This document shows positions 54,504 to 63,436 of a DNA stretch of 64,000 nt, piece after piece (position 1 is the stretch's first letter; each line of letters starts with the position of its first letter). Source of the stretch: Rhizobium sp. NLR16a (GTDB lineage Bacteria > Pseudomonadota > Alphaproteobacteria > Rhizobiales > Rhizobiaceae); the NCBI RefSeq assembly GCF_017948245.1, contig NZ_CP072865.1:248001-312000 (forward strand). The letters run 5' to 3'. The notes under the pieces are model-generated. The model worked only from the letters and a program-made list of their open reading frames with translations, ran no database searches and was not told the origin of the DNA. A program made the position numbers and the translations under genes.

Positions 54504-54917
54504 TCAAGGGTGCGTTTCGGGCGTAATGAGTTCAACGGAAGGAAAATAGGAACGATAACCGCCGGCATCGCGGGTTAAAATTCTGTAGCCCCTTATCGCC
54601 GCATGCGCGCCGATGAGGAAATCCGACAATATCCGTTCGCGTCCTCCGCCCGCGCGGCGGTAAAGCCGGAAGGCTTGAGCCGCGGCAAATGCGGCCGGCC
54701 ACGGCAGGTTCTCGCGGCGGAATTCATCCTGCGGAAGCAGGCGATCGACTTCATCCACATCGTCATACCGAACGGAAAATTCGGAATAGATGATCGGATT
54801 TATAAGGACCGGTCCATCTCTGAAGATATCGAGTATCTTCCGGCGCGACCAATCGTGCCAGTCCGAGCTGATCATGGCCAGATCGACGAGGACGTTCGTG
54901 TCGACAAGCGTCGCCAT
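54504..54917 (-). CDS. PIN-domain toxin (VapC-like)
   Basis: 137 residues. The acidic PIN residues are D6 (LVDTNVL), E46 (IIYSEFS), D99 (ILSDFLIG) and D117 (ILTRDAGGY), all present, so it should be an active ribonuclease. It shares one base with the antitoxin stop (TGATG at 54915-54919). It lies between ruvC and ruvA, an unusual place that interrupts the usual ruvCAB order. Sequence is visibly less GC-rich than ruvA and ruvB. Confidence 0.88.
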   Translation of the reverse strand: MATLVDTNVLVDLAMISSDWHDWSRRKILDIFRDGPVLINPIIYSEFSVRYDDVDEVDRLLPQDEFRRENLPWPAAFAAAQAFRLYRRAGGGRERILSDFLIGAHAAIRGYRILTRDAGGYRSYFPSVELITPETHP

Positions 54918-55168
54918 CAGCGATCACGCGTCATCGACATGAGATCTTCGGCATCGATTTCCTGATCGCCGGTTCCCTCCAGACGACGGATCGTCTCGAT
55001 GAAACGGTCCAGCCGACCTCTATCCTCGACTTCCTGCTTGCCGTTCTTCGGCGAGAGAACGAGCTTGCCGCCCTCAATCGAGAAAATGACCTCGCTGTTG
55101 GTCTCGATGCCGGCAAGCTCCCTGAGATCGCGGGGAATAGTGACCTGACCTTTGGATGTGACACGCAT
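54917..55168 (-). CDS. AbrB/SpoVT-type antitoxin
   Basis: 83 residues. MRVTSKGQVTIPRDLRELAG is the swapped-hairpin AbrB DNA-binding motif. The C-terminal half (about 45-83, acidic with RRLEGTGDQEIDAEDLMSM) would wrap the toxin. GGAG precedes ATG 55168. Order antitoxin-toxin with a one-base overlap is the usual module arrangement. It lies 56 bases after the ruvC stop and probably also controls its own promoter. Confidence 0.87.
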   Translation of the reverse strand: MRVTSKGQVTIPRDLRELAGIETNSEVIFSIEGGKLVLSPKNGKQEVEDRGRLDRFIETIRRLEGTGDQEIDAEDLMSMTRDR

Positions 55169-55224
55169 TAGAGGCTCCTTCAAAGTAAGAATTATCCTTA
55201 CCGCAGGAACATGTCAAGAACGCG

Positions 55225-55734
55225 TTATCCTGCCAACGCTTGGCGCATCCGGTGGCCGCCGCGATTGTGGGCATGGCAAATGGCGATCGCCAAGGCGTCG
55301 GCGGCGTCATCGCCCTTGAACTCGGCCTTCGGCATCAGAATCTTCAGCATCATGTGAATCTGCTGCTTTTCTCCGTGCCCGACGCCGATGACCGCCTTCT
55401 TCACGGCGTTGGGCGCATATTCAGAGACCGGCAGTCCCGCGCGTGCAGGTACCAGCATGGCGATTCCGCGGGCCTGGCCGAGCTTCAGTGTCGCCACGGC
55501 GTCCTTGTTGACGAAGGTCTGTTCGACGGCGGCTTCATCGGGCCTGTGAGCGTGGACGATATCGGCGAGCCCGTCATGCAGCTGGCAGAGGCGGGAGGCG
55601 AGGTCCGTGTCGCCATCGGAGGTCACCGTTCCCGATGCCACGAATTTCAGGGAATTGCCTAAAGTGTCGATGATTCCCCAGCCTGTGCGGCGGAGGCCGG
55701 GATCAATGCCAATGATGCGAATCGTATTTTGCAT
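55225..55734 (-). CDS. ruvC: Holliday junction resolvase RuvC
   Basis: 169 residues. The first acidic residue is in [14 protein letters not shown] (about D11). [20 protein letters not shown] carries the second; [16 protein letters not shown] carries the last ones near residue 145. It cuts Holliday junctions as a dimer after RuvAB branch migration. First gene of the ruv group; a LexA-like half-conserved site lies 44 bases upstream. Confidence 0.95.
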   Translation of the reverse strand: MQNTIRIIGIDPGLRRTGWGIIDTLGNSLKFVASGTVTSDGDTDLASRLCQLHDGLADIVHAHRPDEAAVEQTFVNKDAVATLKLGQARGIAMLVPARAGLPVSEYAPNAVKKAVIGVGHGEKQQIHMMLKILMPKAEFKGDDAADALAIAICHAHNRGGHRMRQALAG

Positions 55735-55777
55735 GGTTCAACCTATAGCGATTGCGAAATAAGTGCCATCGATATGT

Positions 55778-55792
55778 GAACAAACCGAAAAC
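55778..55792. promoter_or_regulatory. LexA-like site upstream of ruvC
   Basis: GAAC-AAACCGA-AAAC on the plus strand (GTTT-TCGGTTT-GTTC on the ruvC strand) differs by one base from the alphaproteobacterial LexA box GTTC-N7-GTTC. It lies 44 bases before ATG 55734, a good position for SOS control of ruv genes. Confidence 0.4.
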
Positions 55793-55976
55793 ACCTGCGG
55801 TTTTAGAGCGCGCATTTACCGCGAATTAAAAGAGATGCCTGAATTCTAGTTCATCGAATGTGCGAGGGGCTTCGTTCCACAAGAATAAGTCCCCGATGTT
55901 CTGTTGACAGGTCAGCCGGCCGGGGATGCACCGCGTGCCCAGGCTGGCAGGCGCCGTTCAGAAGGGTTCATTGTAT

Positions 55977-58292
55977 ATGGCTCAGAGATTTCAGTCCCTG
56001 TCCTTCAAGGTCATTGCCACTTTCATCCTGCTGACCGTGCTGTCGATCGCGGTCATCGACGTGCTTGCCTATTTCGCCAGCAGCCGCATATCCGACGAGC
56101 AGGCGCTGAAGGCCAAGGAAAGCGTGCTGATCTTCCGTGGCGACATGTTGCAGGACCAACTGGCGCAGCTTGAGAACCAGGCCAATTCCATCGCGCGCAT
56201 CGAGGCGCTGCAGATGTCGATCACCAGCTTGAAGAGCGGCTGGAAGACAATCCAGAAGACTTCGGGGGATGCCCGCGCCGAGCTGAAGAAGGTTTTCATC
56301 ACGGGCAATCCCAACCCGGCCGACCAGCGCGAGAAGCTGATGAAGCCGGAAGGGCCGAGCGGGTTCTATTATTCAAACCATGAGCAGACGCAGGGCGAAG
56401 TTGCCCGCGACCTCGAAAACACCGCTTTCAGCGATCTGCTGATCGCCGATCTCGACGGTAGCGTGCTCTATTCCTACAAAAAGGACGACGACTTCGCGGA
56501 GAATCTGAAGTCGGACGCCTGGAAGACAACCGGCGCCGGCATCGCATTCGCCAAGGCGGTCGAGAATACCGCCAAGGCGACGGATGACGCCGCGCCGACG
56601 GGCTTCTCCGGCCTTCGTGTCGATGCGGCAAGCGGTAAACCCGCGATCTTCTATGCCGTGCCCATCGTCAAGCTCGGGGCCGCCAAGGGCATCATCCTGT
56701 TCAAGGTGCGCGACGACATCATCTCGAGCATTCTTGCCAAGGGCATCGTGCAGGGCAGCACCGCGCGGGCTGCGATCGTCTCCAGCGATGGCTCCGCTAT
56801 CGCCCTCGATGCCGGGGGGAAGCTTGCGACCCTCGATGCCACCCCCTTCACTTTCATCAAGGACGCGCTTGCTAGCTCCGCGATGATCGTGGCTGATTTC
56901 GACCGGGCGGATGGCGCGGCCCGCGCCTATGTCCGTGGCATCGACTATCGCGGCGACCGCTTCCTCGTGGTCGAGAGCGTCCTGCTCAGCGAGCTCAATG
57001 CCGGCTCGATCGAGATCGCCACTTTGCTGACGATGATCGGCATCGGCGTGCTCGTCGTCATGGCCATCGCGACCGGGCTCGTCACCAATTTCCTGTTTTC
57101 GCCGCTGGCGCGGCTTGCCGGTGTGACTCGCGACGTCGCCGACGGCAAGCTCGACAGCGAGATCGGCAGCCTGAACCGCAAGGATGAGATCGGCACGATG
57201 GCCAACGCACTTGCCCGCTTCCGCCAATCGCTGATCGAAAGCCGCGCACTCGAAGCCGCCAGCGAAGAGACGCGCCTGCAGGCCGAGCACGACCGTCAGC
57301 AGAACCTCGCCCATCGCGAGGCCGAAGCGAGGACGCTGCAGCAGGTGGTCGAGGCGATTGACGAGGGGTTGCATCATCTGGCGAGCGGCGATCTCGCCTA
57401 TCAGATCGATACGCGCTTCCCGAACGAACTCGAAAGCCTGCGCATCAATTTCAACGAGGCACTCGCCACGCTCAGCGAAACCATGACGGCGATTGGCGGT
57501 AACTCGATGGCGGTACGCGCCGGCTCCGAGGAGATGCGCACCGGCGCCGACGAGCTTGCCGGGCGCACCGAGCGTCAGGCCGGCTCGATCACCGAGACGG
57601 CGAATGCGATCAGCGCCATCACCCAGTCCGTTCGCCGCCAGATCGAGCGGGCAGAACAGGCCGAGCGCATCGCGCGCGACGCCAAAAAGGAGACGACCGG
57701 CTCCAGCCAGATCATGCGCGAGACGATCGCGGCGATGGAGGCGATCCAGACCTCCTCGCGCCAGATCAACACGATCATATCGGTCATTGACGACATCGCC
57801 TTTCAGACCAATCTCCTGGCGCTCAACGCCGGCGTCGAGGCGGCACGCGCCGGTGAATCGGGCAAGGGCTTCGCCGTCGTCGCCATGGAAGTCCGGGAGC
57901 TCGCCCAGCGCTCATCGAGCGCGGCCAAGGAAATCTCCAGCCTGCTGCAGAAATCGACGCATGAGGTCGAAAGCGGCGTTGCACTTGTGGAAAGGGCCGG
58001 CGTTGCCCTGACCGGCATCGGCGCCCATGTCGAGGCGATAAACGGGCAGATCAACGAGATCATGGAGTCGACCCGTGAGGAAGCCAGTACGTTGCGTGAG
58101 ATCAACAGCGCCGTGTCCGAACTCGACGCGATGACGCAGCAGAACGCCTCGATGGTCGAGGAGACGACGGCGGCGATCCACCGGCTGGCGACGGAAGCTC
58201 TGGAAATGGACCGCCAGCTCGGCAATTTCACGCTGCCGCAGGGGCAACACAGGCCAAGTGCCGAGGTGCATGTGTTGCGTCGTCACCGCTGA
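55977..58292 (+). CDS. Methyl-accepting chemotaxis protein, long form
   Basis: 771 residues. TM1 is at about 8-30, then a periplasmic sensor of about 320 residues (double-Cache-like, with FYYSNHEQTQGEVARDLENT and VRGIDYRGDRFLVVESVLLS), TM2 at about 350-375. HAMP follows TM2. A second HAMP-like unit (EGLHHLASGDLAYQIDTRFP, about 460-510) lies before the signalling domain, whose tip is [19 protein letters not shown]. The tail lacks the EFRESA-type end of the tandem receptors, and the region is unrelated to them outside the tip. ATG 55977 has AAGGG about 12 bases upstream. Between ruvC (divergent) and the LLM gene. Confidence 0.9.
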   Translation: MAQRFQSLSFKVIATFILLTVLSIAVIDVLAYFASSRISDEQALKAKESVLIFRGDMLQDQLAQLENQANSIARIEALQMSITSLKSGWKTIQKTSGDARAELKKVFITGNPNPADQREKLMKPEGPSGFYYSNHEQTQGEVARDLENTAFSDLLIADLDGSVLYSYKKDDDFAENLKSDAWKTTGAGIAFAKAVENTAKATDDAAPTGFSGLRVDAASGKPAIFYAVPIVKLGAAKGIILFKVRDDIISSILAKGIVQGSTARAAIVSSDGSAIALDAGGKLATLDATPFTFIKDALASSAMIVADFDRADGAARAYVRGIDYRGDRFLVVESVLLSELNAGSIEIATLLTMIGIGVLVVMAIATGLVTNFLFSPLARLAGVTRDVADGKLDSEIGSLNRKDEIGTMANALARFRQSLIESRALEAASEETRLQAEHDRQQNLAHREAEARTLQQVVEAIDEGLHHLASGDLAYQIDTRFPNELESLRINFNEALATLSETMTAIGGNSMAVRAGSEEMRTGADELAGRTERQAGSITETANAISAITQSVRRQIERAEQAERIARDAKKETTGSSQIMRETIAAMEAIQTSSRQINTIISVIDDIAFQTNLLALNAGVEAARAGESGKGFAVVAMEVRELAQRSSSAAKEISSLLQKSTHEVESGVALVERAGVALTGIGAHVEAINGQINEIMESTREEASTLREINSAVSELDAMTQQNASMVEETTAAIHRLATEALEMDRQLGNFTLPQGQHRPSAEVHVLRRHR

Positions 58293-58415
58293 GATGTGCT
58301 TTCGCTATTCGACAAGGGCCGCCATCGCGCGGCCCTTTTGTTTGCGTGCACGGTTTGGAATGGGTCAGGCGCCAACCTACATAGACGGCATCGTTCAACA
58401 GCCCGGCAGGTTTCC

Positions 58416-59417
58416 ATGGTTCCCTTCTCCATACTCGACCTTTCTCCCGTTGCCGAAGGCAGCACCGTGCGCCAGTCGCTCGAAAGCTCGGCGCGAATGG
58501 CTCAGAAGGCTGAAGAATTCGGCTACAAGCGCTTCTGGCTCGCCGAGCATCACGGCATGCCTGCCATTGCCAGTGCGGCGACCGCCGTTGTCATCGGGCA
58601 TGTCGGGGCTGCGACAAAACGCATCCGCATCGGTTCCGGCGGCATCATGCTGCCCAATCACTCGCCGCTTGTCATCGCCGAGCAGTTCGGCACACTGGAG
58701 GCGCTTTTTCCCGGCCGCATCGATCTCGGCCTGGGACGGGCTCCGGGGACGGACATGCGCACGGCACAGGCGCTGCGGCGTAACCTCGAAGCCGGCGCGA
58801 ACAGCTTCCCGAATGATGTGGTGGAATTGCAGCAGCTTCTCGGTACCCCGCTCGAGAATCAGGCGATCCTTGCGGTTCCAGGCAATGGCTCGCATGTGCC
58901 GATCTGGCTGCTCGGCTCCAGCCTCTACAGCGCCCAACTTGCGGCGATGCTTGGGCTTCCCTACGCCTTCGCCTCGCATTTTGCCCCCGACATGCTGCTC
59001 GACGCCATCGCGATCTACCGCGAGCGCTTCCAGCCCTCGGCGACTCTCGACAAGCCCTATGTCATGGTCGGCGTCATGGGCGCGGTGGCAGCGACGGACG
59101 AGGAGGCGCGCTACCATTTCACGTCCGCCCAGCAGCAATTCGTCAACCTGCGGCGCAATGTGCGCGGTCCTTTCCCGCGCCCTGTCACCGATATGGAGAG
59201 CTTCTGGTCGCCGATGGAGAAGATGAACGTCGAACACACACTGCGCTACGCCGTGGTAGGGTCGCCGGCGACGACTGAGGCGAAACTGGCGGAGTTTCTC
59301 AAGGAAACGGCGGCCGACGAGGTGATCATCTCGATGCCGATCCATGATGTCGAGGCGCGGCTGAAGTCGGTGGAACTGTTCGCAGGTCTTGGAAATTTCA
59401 TGCGGGTCGCTGCGTAG
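58416..59417 (+). CDS. Luciferase-like (LLM class) flavin-dependent oxidoreductase
   Basis: 333 residues. It is a TIM barrel with [20 protein letters not shown] at the start, [40 protein letters not shown], and [17 protein letters not shown], which are the YhbW/MsnO-type LLM signatures. It uses reduced flavin from a partner reductase to oxidise a small molecule, and the substrate is unknown. ATG 58416 matches the family start. A terminator at 59442-59470 follows; convergent with yebC. Confidence 0.88.
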   Translation: MVPFSILDLSPVAEGSTVRQSLESSARMAQKAEEFGYKRFWLAEHHGMPAIASAATAVVIGHVGAATKRIRIGSGGIMLPNHSPLVIAEQFGTLEALFPGRIDLGLGRAPGTDMRTAQALRRNLEAGANSFPNDVVELQQLLGTPLENQAILAVPGNGSHVPIWLLGSSLYSAQLAAMLGLPYAFASHFAPDMLLDAIAIYRERFQPSATLDKPYVMVGVMGAVAATDEEARYHFTSAQQQFVNLRRNVRGPFPRPVTDMESFWSPMEKMNVEHTLRYAVVGSPATTEAKLAEFLKETAADEVIISMPIHDVEARLKSVELFAGLGNFMRVAA

Positions 59418-59441
59418 GATTGTAAGCGGCGCCCGAGAGAC

Positions 59442-59470
59442 AAAAAACCCGGCGTCGCGGCCGGGTTTTT
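59442..59470. terminator. Two-way terminator between the LLM gene and yebC
   Basis: AAAAAACCCGGC (59442-59453)-GTCGCG-GCCGGG (59460-59465)-TTTTT (59466-59470). The stem of six GC pairs is flanked by A-run and T-run, so it can stop transcription from either side. Confidence 0.88.
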
Positions 59471-59490
59471 ATGGGCGATCGCTGCAAGGT

Positions 59491-60237
59491 TCAGGCTGAA
59501 AGCTTCGCCAGAACCTCTTCCGAGACCTCGAAGTTGGAATAGACGTTCTGTACGTCATCGTCGTCTTCGAGCGAGTCGATGAGTTTCATCAGCGACTGGG
59601 CTTTTTCCTCGTCCACCGGCACGTTGTTCTGGGCGCGCCAGACAGCCTTGACGGTTTCGGCTTCGCCGAGGCTAGCCTCCAGGGCTCTCGATACTTCGCC
59701 AAGCGCTTCGAAAGCGCAGGTAATGTAATGGCCTTCCTCGTCGGTCTCGACGTCATCGGCGCCGGCTTCGATCGCGGCTTCCATCACCTTGTCGGCGTCG
59801 CCAGCAGAAAGCTTATAGGTGATTTCCCCGACATGGTCGAACGAGAAGGAAACGGAACCGGTTTCGCCGAGGGCGCCGCCGGCCTTGGTAAAGATCGAGC
59901 GGACGTTGGAGGCAGTGCGGTTGCGGTTGTCGGTCAGGGCCTCGACGATGATCGCCGTGCCGCCCGGACCATAGCCTTCGTAGCGGACTTCATCATAGTT
60001 TTCGCCGTCGGCGCCGGCTGCCTTCTTGATGGCGCGGTCGATATTGTCCTTCGGCATGGACTGGGCCTTGGCATTCTGGATCGCCAAGCGAAGACGGGCG
60101 TTCATCGTCGGGTCGGGCAGGCCGGCCTTGGCTGCCACGGTGATTTCGCGCGCAAGCTTGGAGAACATTTTCGACCGCACGGCGTCCTGACGGCCCTTGC
60201 GGTGCATGATGTTTTTAAACTGTGAATGGCCAGCCAT
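59491..60237 (-). CDS. yebC: YebC/PmpR-family transcriptional regulator
   Basis: 248 residues: [40 protein letters not shown], and [20 protein letters not shown]. These are the canonical YebC sequence. The family acts as a DNA-binding regulator and, in more recent work, as a factor that helps ribosomes through stalls. yebC is commonly next to ruvC; here a receptor and an LLM gene have been placed between them. ATG 60237 agrees with the family start. Confidence 0.93.
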   Translation of the reverse strand: MAGHSQFKNIMHRKGRQDAVRSKMFSKLAREITVAAKAGLPDPTMNARLRLAIQNAKAQSMPKDNIDRAIKKAAGADGENYDEVRYEGYGPGGTAIIVEALTDNRNRTASNVRSIFTKAGGALGETGSVSFSFDHVGEITYKLSAGDADKVMEAAIEAGADDVETDEEGHYITCAFEALGEVSRALEASLGEAETVKAVWRAQNNVPVDEEKAQSLMKLIDSLEDDDDVQNVYSNFEVSEEVLAKLSA

Positions 60238-60378
60238 GGCACCCCTGTTCACGTCTCATTGTTCGGAATGGGCCGCCTTATAAGAGCGAAACGACACCCA
60301 TTCAAGGAAAAAGCAGTTCGGAACAAAGGCAGGAGGATGACGTTTCAACCGAACTCCACCCAACGGAAAGGAACGGTC

Positions 60379-60882
60379 ATGGCAAGTCTCAGCGAGGCGC
60401 GGGAGCAACCAGCTCGTCAGCTTTGGGATCAGGTCAACGATGTTCATGCCGGCATGCTCGGAATTTCCGGGCTTGATATGCACATGCAGCCGATGGCGCC
60501 GCATGCCGATCCGACCACCAACACGATCTGGTTCTACACCAAGACCGACGCCGACATCGTGCGCGCCATCAAACCCGGCAGTCGGGCGCATTTCTGCGTC
60601 ATCGGCAAGGATCACGACTATCACGCCTGCCTTTCCGGCGTCATCGAGGTACGCCCCGACCCTTCCAAGATCGAGGAATATTGGAGTTCGATGGTGGCGG
60701 CATGGTATGACGGCGGCAAGAAGGACCCGAAACTTACCATGCTTTCCCTGCATGTCGATGATGCCGAGATCTGGGTTTCGACAGGCAGCACGCTAAAATT
60801 CGGTTGGGAGATCGCCAAGGCCAATCTCGATGACGACAAGATGCCCGAGGTCGGCGTCAAACGTCACCTGCAATTTGCTTGA
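60379..60882 (+). CDS. Pyridoxamine-5-phosphate-oxidase-like (general stress 26) protein
   Basis: 167 residues. Split-barrel flavin fold with QLWDQVNDVHAGMLGISGLD, TIWFYTKTDADIVRAIKPGS, and YWSSMVAAWYDGGKKDPKLT. The last segment, with W-x-x-x-V-x-x-W-Y/F-x-x-G, is typical of the YdaG/GS26 subset, which binds FMN or F420-like flavins. It is not the real PdxH. ATG 60379 follows AGGAAC at 7 bases. Downstream gene on the opposite strand. Confidence 0.85.
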   Translation: MASLSEAREQPARQLWDQVNDVHAGMLGISGLDMHMQPMAPHADPTTNTIWFYTKTDADIVRAIKPGSRAHFCVIGKDHDYHACLSGVIEVRPDPSKIEEYWSSMVAAWYDGGKKDPKLTMLSLHVDDAEIWVSTGSTLKFGWEIAKANLDDDKMPEVGVKRHLQFA

Positions 60883-60919
60883 TCAGCAAGGTTTGGAGGG
60901 ACCCGCCGGGCTTTTGCTT

Positions 60920-61765
60920 TTACTGCGCGCCTTTCATCACATAGATCAGCGGCTTCTTGGGAAGCGTGCGCATGGAGACGGTGAGGCTGTCATCAGGCGC
61001 ATAAGTGATATCGAAGCCCTTTCCGAACATGGAGACGAAGGCATTGACCGGCGGACCACGGCGGTGCATCGGCAGGATCAGCGACGAGCGCAGCCGCTTG
61101 ATAACGCGGCTCATGCTGTCGGCGCCCATGGTCAGGCCGCCGTCGACGGGCACCATGACGACGTCAAGGCGGCCGATTTCGGTATAATGGCTATCCGTCA
61201 GCTCGTAGTGCAGATGGCCGAGATGGCCGATGCAGAGACCGGCAATTTCGAAGATGAAAATCGAGTTTCCATCCGCCTGGGAGCCGCCGAGGCCGTAGCT
61301 GAAGCGGATGTCCGTGGTAACATTGCGGATATAGGCATCGCCGACGACGAGATTGATGCTGGCCTTCTCGCCCGGCACGTCGCTCCAGCCGTGGAGCACA
61401 TGCTTGATGTCGGGCTCAGGCGTTAGGGTGAAGTGGGTCGTATGAGCTTTGTTCATCGTGACGACATCGGGCGTCGTCGCCGGCCTGTACCAGCCATTAT
61501 AATCCGTCGCGATGATGATGCCGCCGGGTGTCTCGATTTCGAAGGTGGAATGGCCGAGATAGGTGAATCTAACATCCTCGCCCTCGGACACGGCCGGCAC
61601 CAGCGCCGGGACGCCAGAAAAACTGGCGAAGGTTACATTGGGCATTTTCTCGGCGATCGCGTGGCACTGGCTGGCTCGCTGGCGCTGCTCCTGTGCCTGG
61701 GCAGGATCTGATGCGGGGAAGGCCGCCAGGCATGTGATAGCGAGGATAAGATAATGCGGCTTCAT
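60920..61765 (-). CDS. Secreted metallo-beta-lactamase-fold hydrolase
   Basis: 281 residues with signal peptide MKPHYLILAITCLAAFPASD cleaved near AQAQEQ. YLGHSTFEIETPGG (the G-H-S/A start of the L-ascorbate-6-phosphate-lactonase/UlaG-like subset) and ATDYNGWYRPA are seen. A second metal region is GHLGHLHYEL; the C-terminal part has LPMHRRGPPVNAF. The canonical HxHxDH motif of beta-lactamases is not seen; the metal set appears reduced (HTTHF, GHLGHLH). It is likely a periplasmic hydrolase of unknown substrate. Confidence 0.75.
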   Translation of the reverse strand: MKPHYLILAITCLAAFPASDPAQAQEQRQRASQCHAIAEKMPNVTFASFSGVPALVPAVSEGEDVRFTYLGHSTFEIETPGGIIIATDYNGWYRPATTPDVVTMNKAHTTHFTLTPEPDIKHVLHGWSDVPGEKASINLVVGDAYIRNVTTDIRFSYGLGGSQADGNSIFIFEIAGLCIGHLGHLHYELTDSHYTEIGRLDVVMVPVDGGLTMGADSMSRVIKRLRSSLILPMHRRGPPVNAFVSMFGKGFDITYAPDDSLTVSMRTLPKKPLIYVMKGAQ

Positions 61766-61865
61766 GCCACCCCTCCGGCGCTTTCATTTAGCGGCGGAGG
61801 ATGCGTCATGAGGTCGCAGCGGTCCAGAGCAGCGATGCTCACAATTGCGTGTTGGAGCGGCTGGA

Positions 61866-62690
61866 TTACCTCCAGAACTCCGGTACCGTCTCCGCCAGCC
61901 GCGGCCCGAGCCGCAGCGGCGCGATCTTTTCGGCCAGTCCGGTGGCATCGGAAATCTCCACGCCGACGCCGCAGATCGTCGCCGGCCCGCTCGCCGCTTC
62001 CATGCGGCCCTTCGGCATCTTGGAGATGAAGCGGTTGAGCGGCTCCTCCTTGTCCATGCCGAGGGAGGAATCGTAATCGCCGCACATGCCGGCATCCGAC
62101 ATATAGGCGGTGCCGCCGTTCAGGATCTGCGCGTCGGCGGTTGGCACGTGAGTGTGGGTGCCGACGACGAAGCTGGCGCGGCCATCGACGAAATGTCCGA
62201 AACATTGCTTCTCGCTGGTCGCTTCCGCGTGGAAATCGAAAATGATCGCATCGGCCTGCTCCTTCAGCGGGCAGGCGTCGAGGATCACTTCGGCCGATTT
62301 GAAGGGGTCGTCGAGCTCCGGATGCATGAACACCCGGCCCATGACATTGGCAACGAGCACGCGCGCGCCGTTCCTGGCATAGAAAAGTCCGGAGCCGCGG
62401 CCGGGTGTGCCTTGCGGATAATTGGCCGGCCGCAGGAACTGATCATGCCGCCCGGCAAAAGCGACGGCCTCCTTCTGGTCCCATACGTGATTGCCGGTCG
62501 TCACCACATCGGCGCCGGCATTGATCGTTTCGAGAAAGATGTCCTCGGTGATGCCGAAACCGCCGGCGGCATTCTCGCCGTTGACGACGACGAAATCGAG
62601 CCTGAGGTCGGAGATCAGACCGGGTAGCCGGTCCCAGACCGCCGTGCGTCCCGTCTTGCCGACCATGTCACCCAAAAAAAGCAGCCGCAT
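61866..62690 (-). CDS. ymdB: YmdB-type cyclic-nucleotide phosphodiesterase (TIGR00282)
   Basis: 274 residues. MRLLFLGDMVGKTGRTAVWD carries the first metal ligands (GD). VNGENAAGGFGITEDIFLET, TTGNHVWDQKEAVAF (GNH), DFHAEATSEKQCFGHFVDGR and VVGTHTHVPTADAQIL (H-T-H) are the family motifs. In Bacillus YmdB hydrolyses 2',3'-cyclic nucleotides and affects biofilm and motility. The 5-formyl-THF cyclo-ligase gene ends 3 bases upstream, so both form an operon. Confidence 0.88.
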   Translation of the reverse strand: MRLLFLGDMVGKTGRTAVWDRLPGLISDLRLDFVVVNGENAAGGFGITEDIFLETINAGADVVTTGNHVWDQKEAVAFAGRHDQFLRPANYPQGTPGRGSGLFYARNGARVLVANVMGRVFMHPELDDPFKSAEVILDACPLKEQADAIIFDFHAEATSEKQCFGHFVDGRASFVVGTHTHVPTADAQILNGGTAYMSDAGMCGDYDSSLGMDKEEPLNRFISKMPKGRMEAASGPATICGVGVEISDATGLAEKIAPLRLGPRLAETVPEFWR

Positions 62691-62693
62691 TCC

Positions 62694-63281
62694 CTATCCA
62701 ATCCAAGAGGCAAAAAAGCGAAGGCCGCTTTCTGTCAGGATGGCATCCAGGCTTATGTCATGCGGCTCGTCGGGCACATGTGCCACTTCCTGGCAGTCGA
62801 ATGCAATGCCGATCAGCTTGGGATGCAGGTCTTTCTCTCTTAGCCGGCTGATGGCGCGGTCGTAGTAGCCGGCGCCGTAGCCGATGCGATGGCCTCTGAC
62901 ATCGAAGGCCGAAAGCGGCACGAGCATGATCTCGGGATCGAGGACGGCCGCGTGTTCGGTGGGGCCGACCGTGCCGAACCCGGTCGCGACAAGCGGTGCG
63001 TCTTCCGCCAGTTCGCGAAAGACGATGGTCTGCTTGTCGAGGATCGCCGGCACGCAGAGCCGCGCACCGCGTGCTGCAAAGCGCGCCATCAGCGGCCTGA
63101 GATCGGCCTCCGATCGGATCGGCAGGAAGCCGGAGATGATGGTGCCTGGCTCGAAAGCAACCGCCTCGCCGGCGTGATCGGCCATTGCGAGGCTTTTGGC
63201 GGTGCGCTCTTCAGGAGTGACGGCATCGCGGGCGGCCAGGCGTTCGTTGCGCAGCTGCGCTTTCAGTTCTTTTGCGGTCAT
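62694..63281 (-). CDS. fau: 5-formyltetrahydrofolate cyclo-ligase
   Basis: 195 residues. ELKAQLRNERLAARDAVTPE at the start, ISGFLPIRSEADLRPLMARF, and the ATP-binding GHRIGYGAGYYDRAISRLRE, the family signature. It converts 5-formyl-THF to 5,10-methenyl-THF. In many proteobacteria this gene (ygfA) lies next to zapA-ssrS; here it is some 24 kb away from them. ATG 63281 was chosen by the family start. Translation continues into ymdB 3 bases later. Confidence 0.9.
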   Translation of the reverse strand: MTAKELKAQLRNERLAARDAVTPEERTAKSLAMADHAGEAVAFEPGTIISGFLPIRSEADLRPLMARFAARGARLCVPAILDKQTIVFRELAEDAPLVATGFGTVGPTEHAAVLDPEIMLVPLSAFDVRGHRIGYGAGYYDRAISRLREKDLHPKLIGIAFDCQEVAHVPDEPHDISLDAILTESGLRFFASWIG

Positions 63282-63436
63282 ACGATCTGCCGGATTGAGA
63301 GGTTCGACCGAGCATAACCGGCCGGAGACCCGATGCAAATGCCGGCTGCGACAGGGCTGCGCCCGTTTCACGTCGTATCGGTCTGCGGTTGCCGATCGTC
63401 AGACGAGGATGTCCATCGACTCGGCGCAGATTCGTG

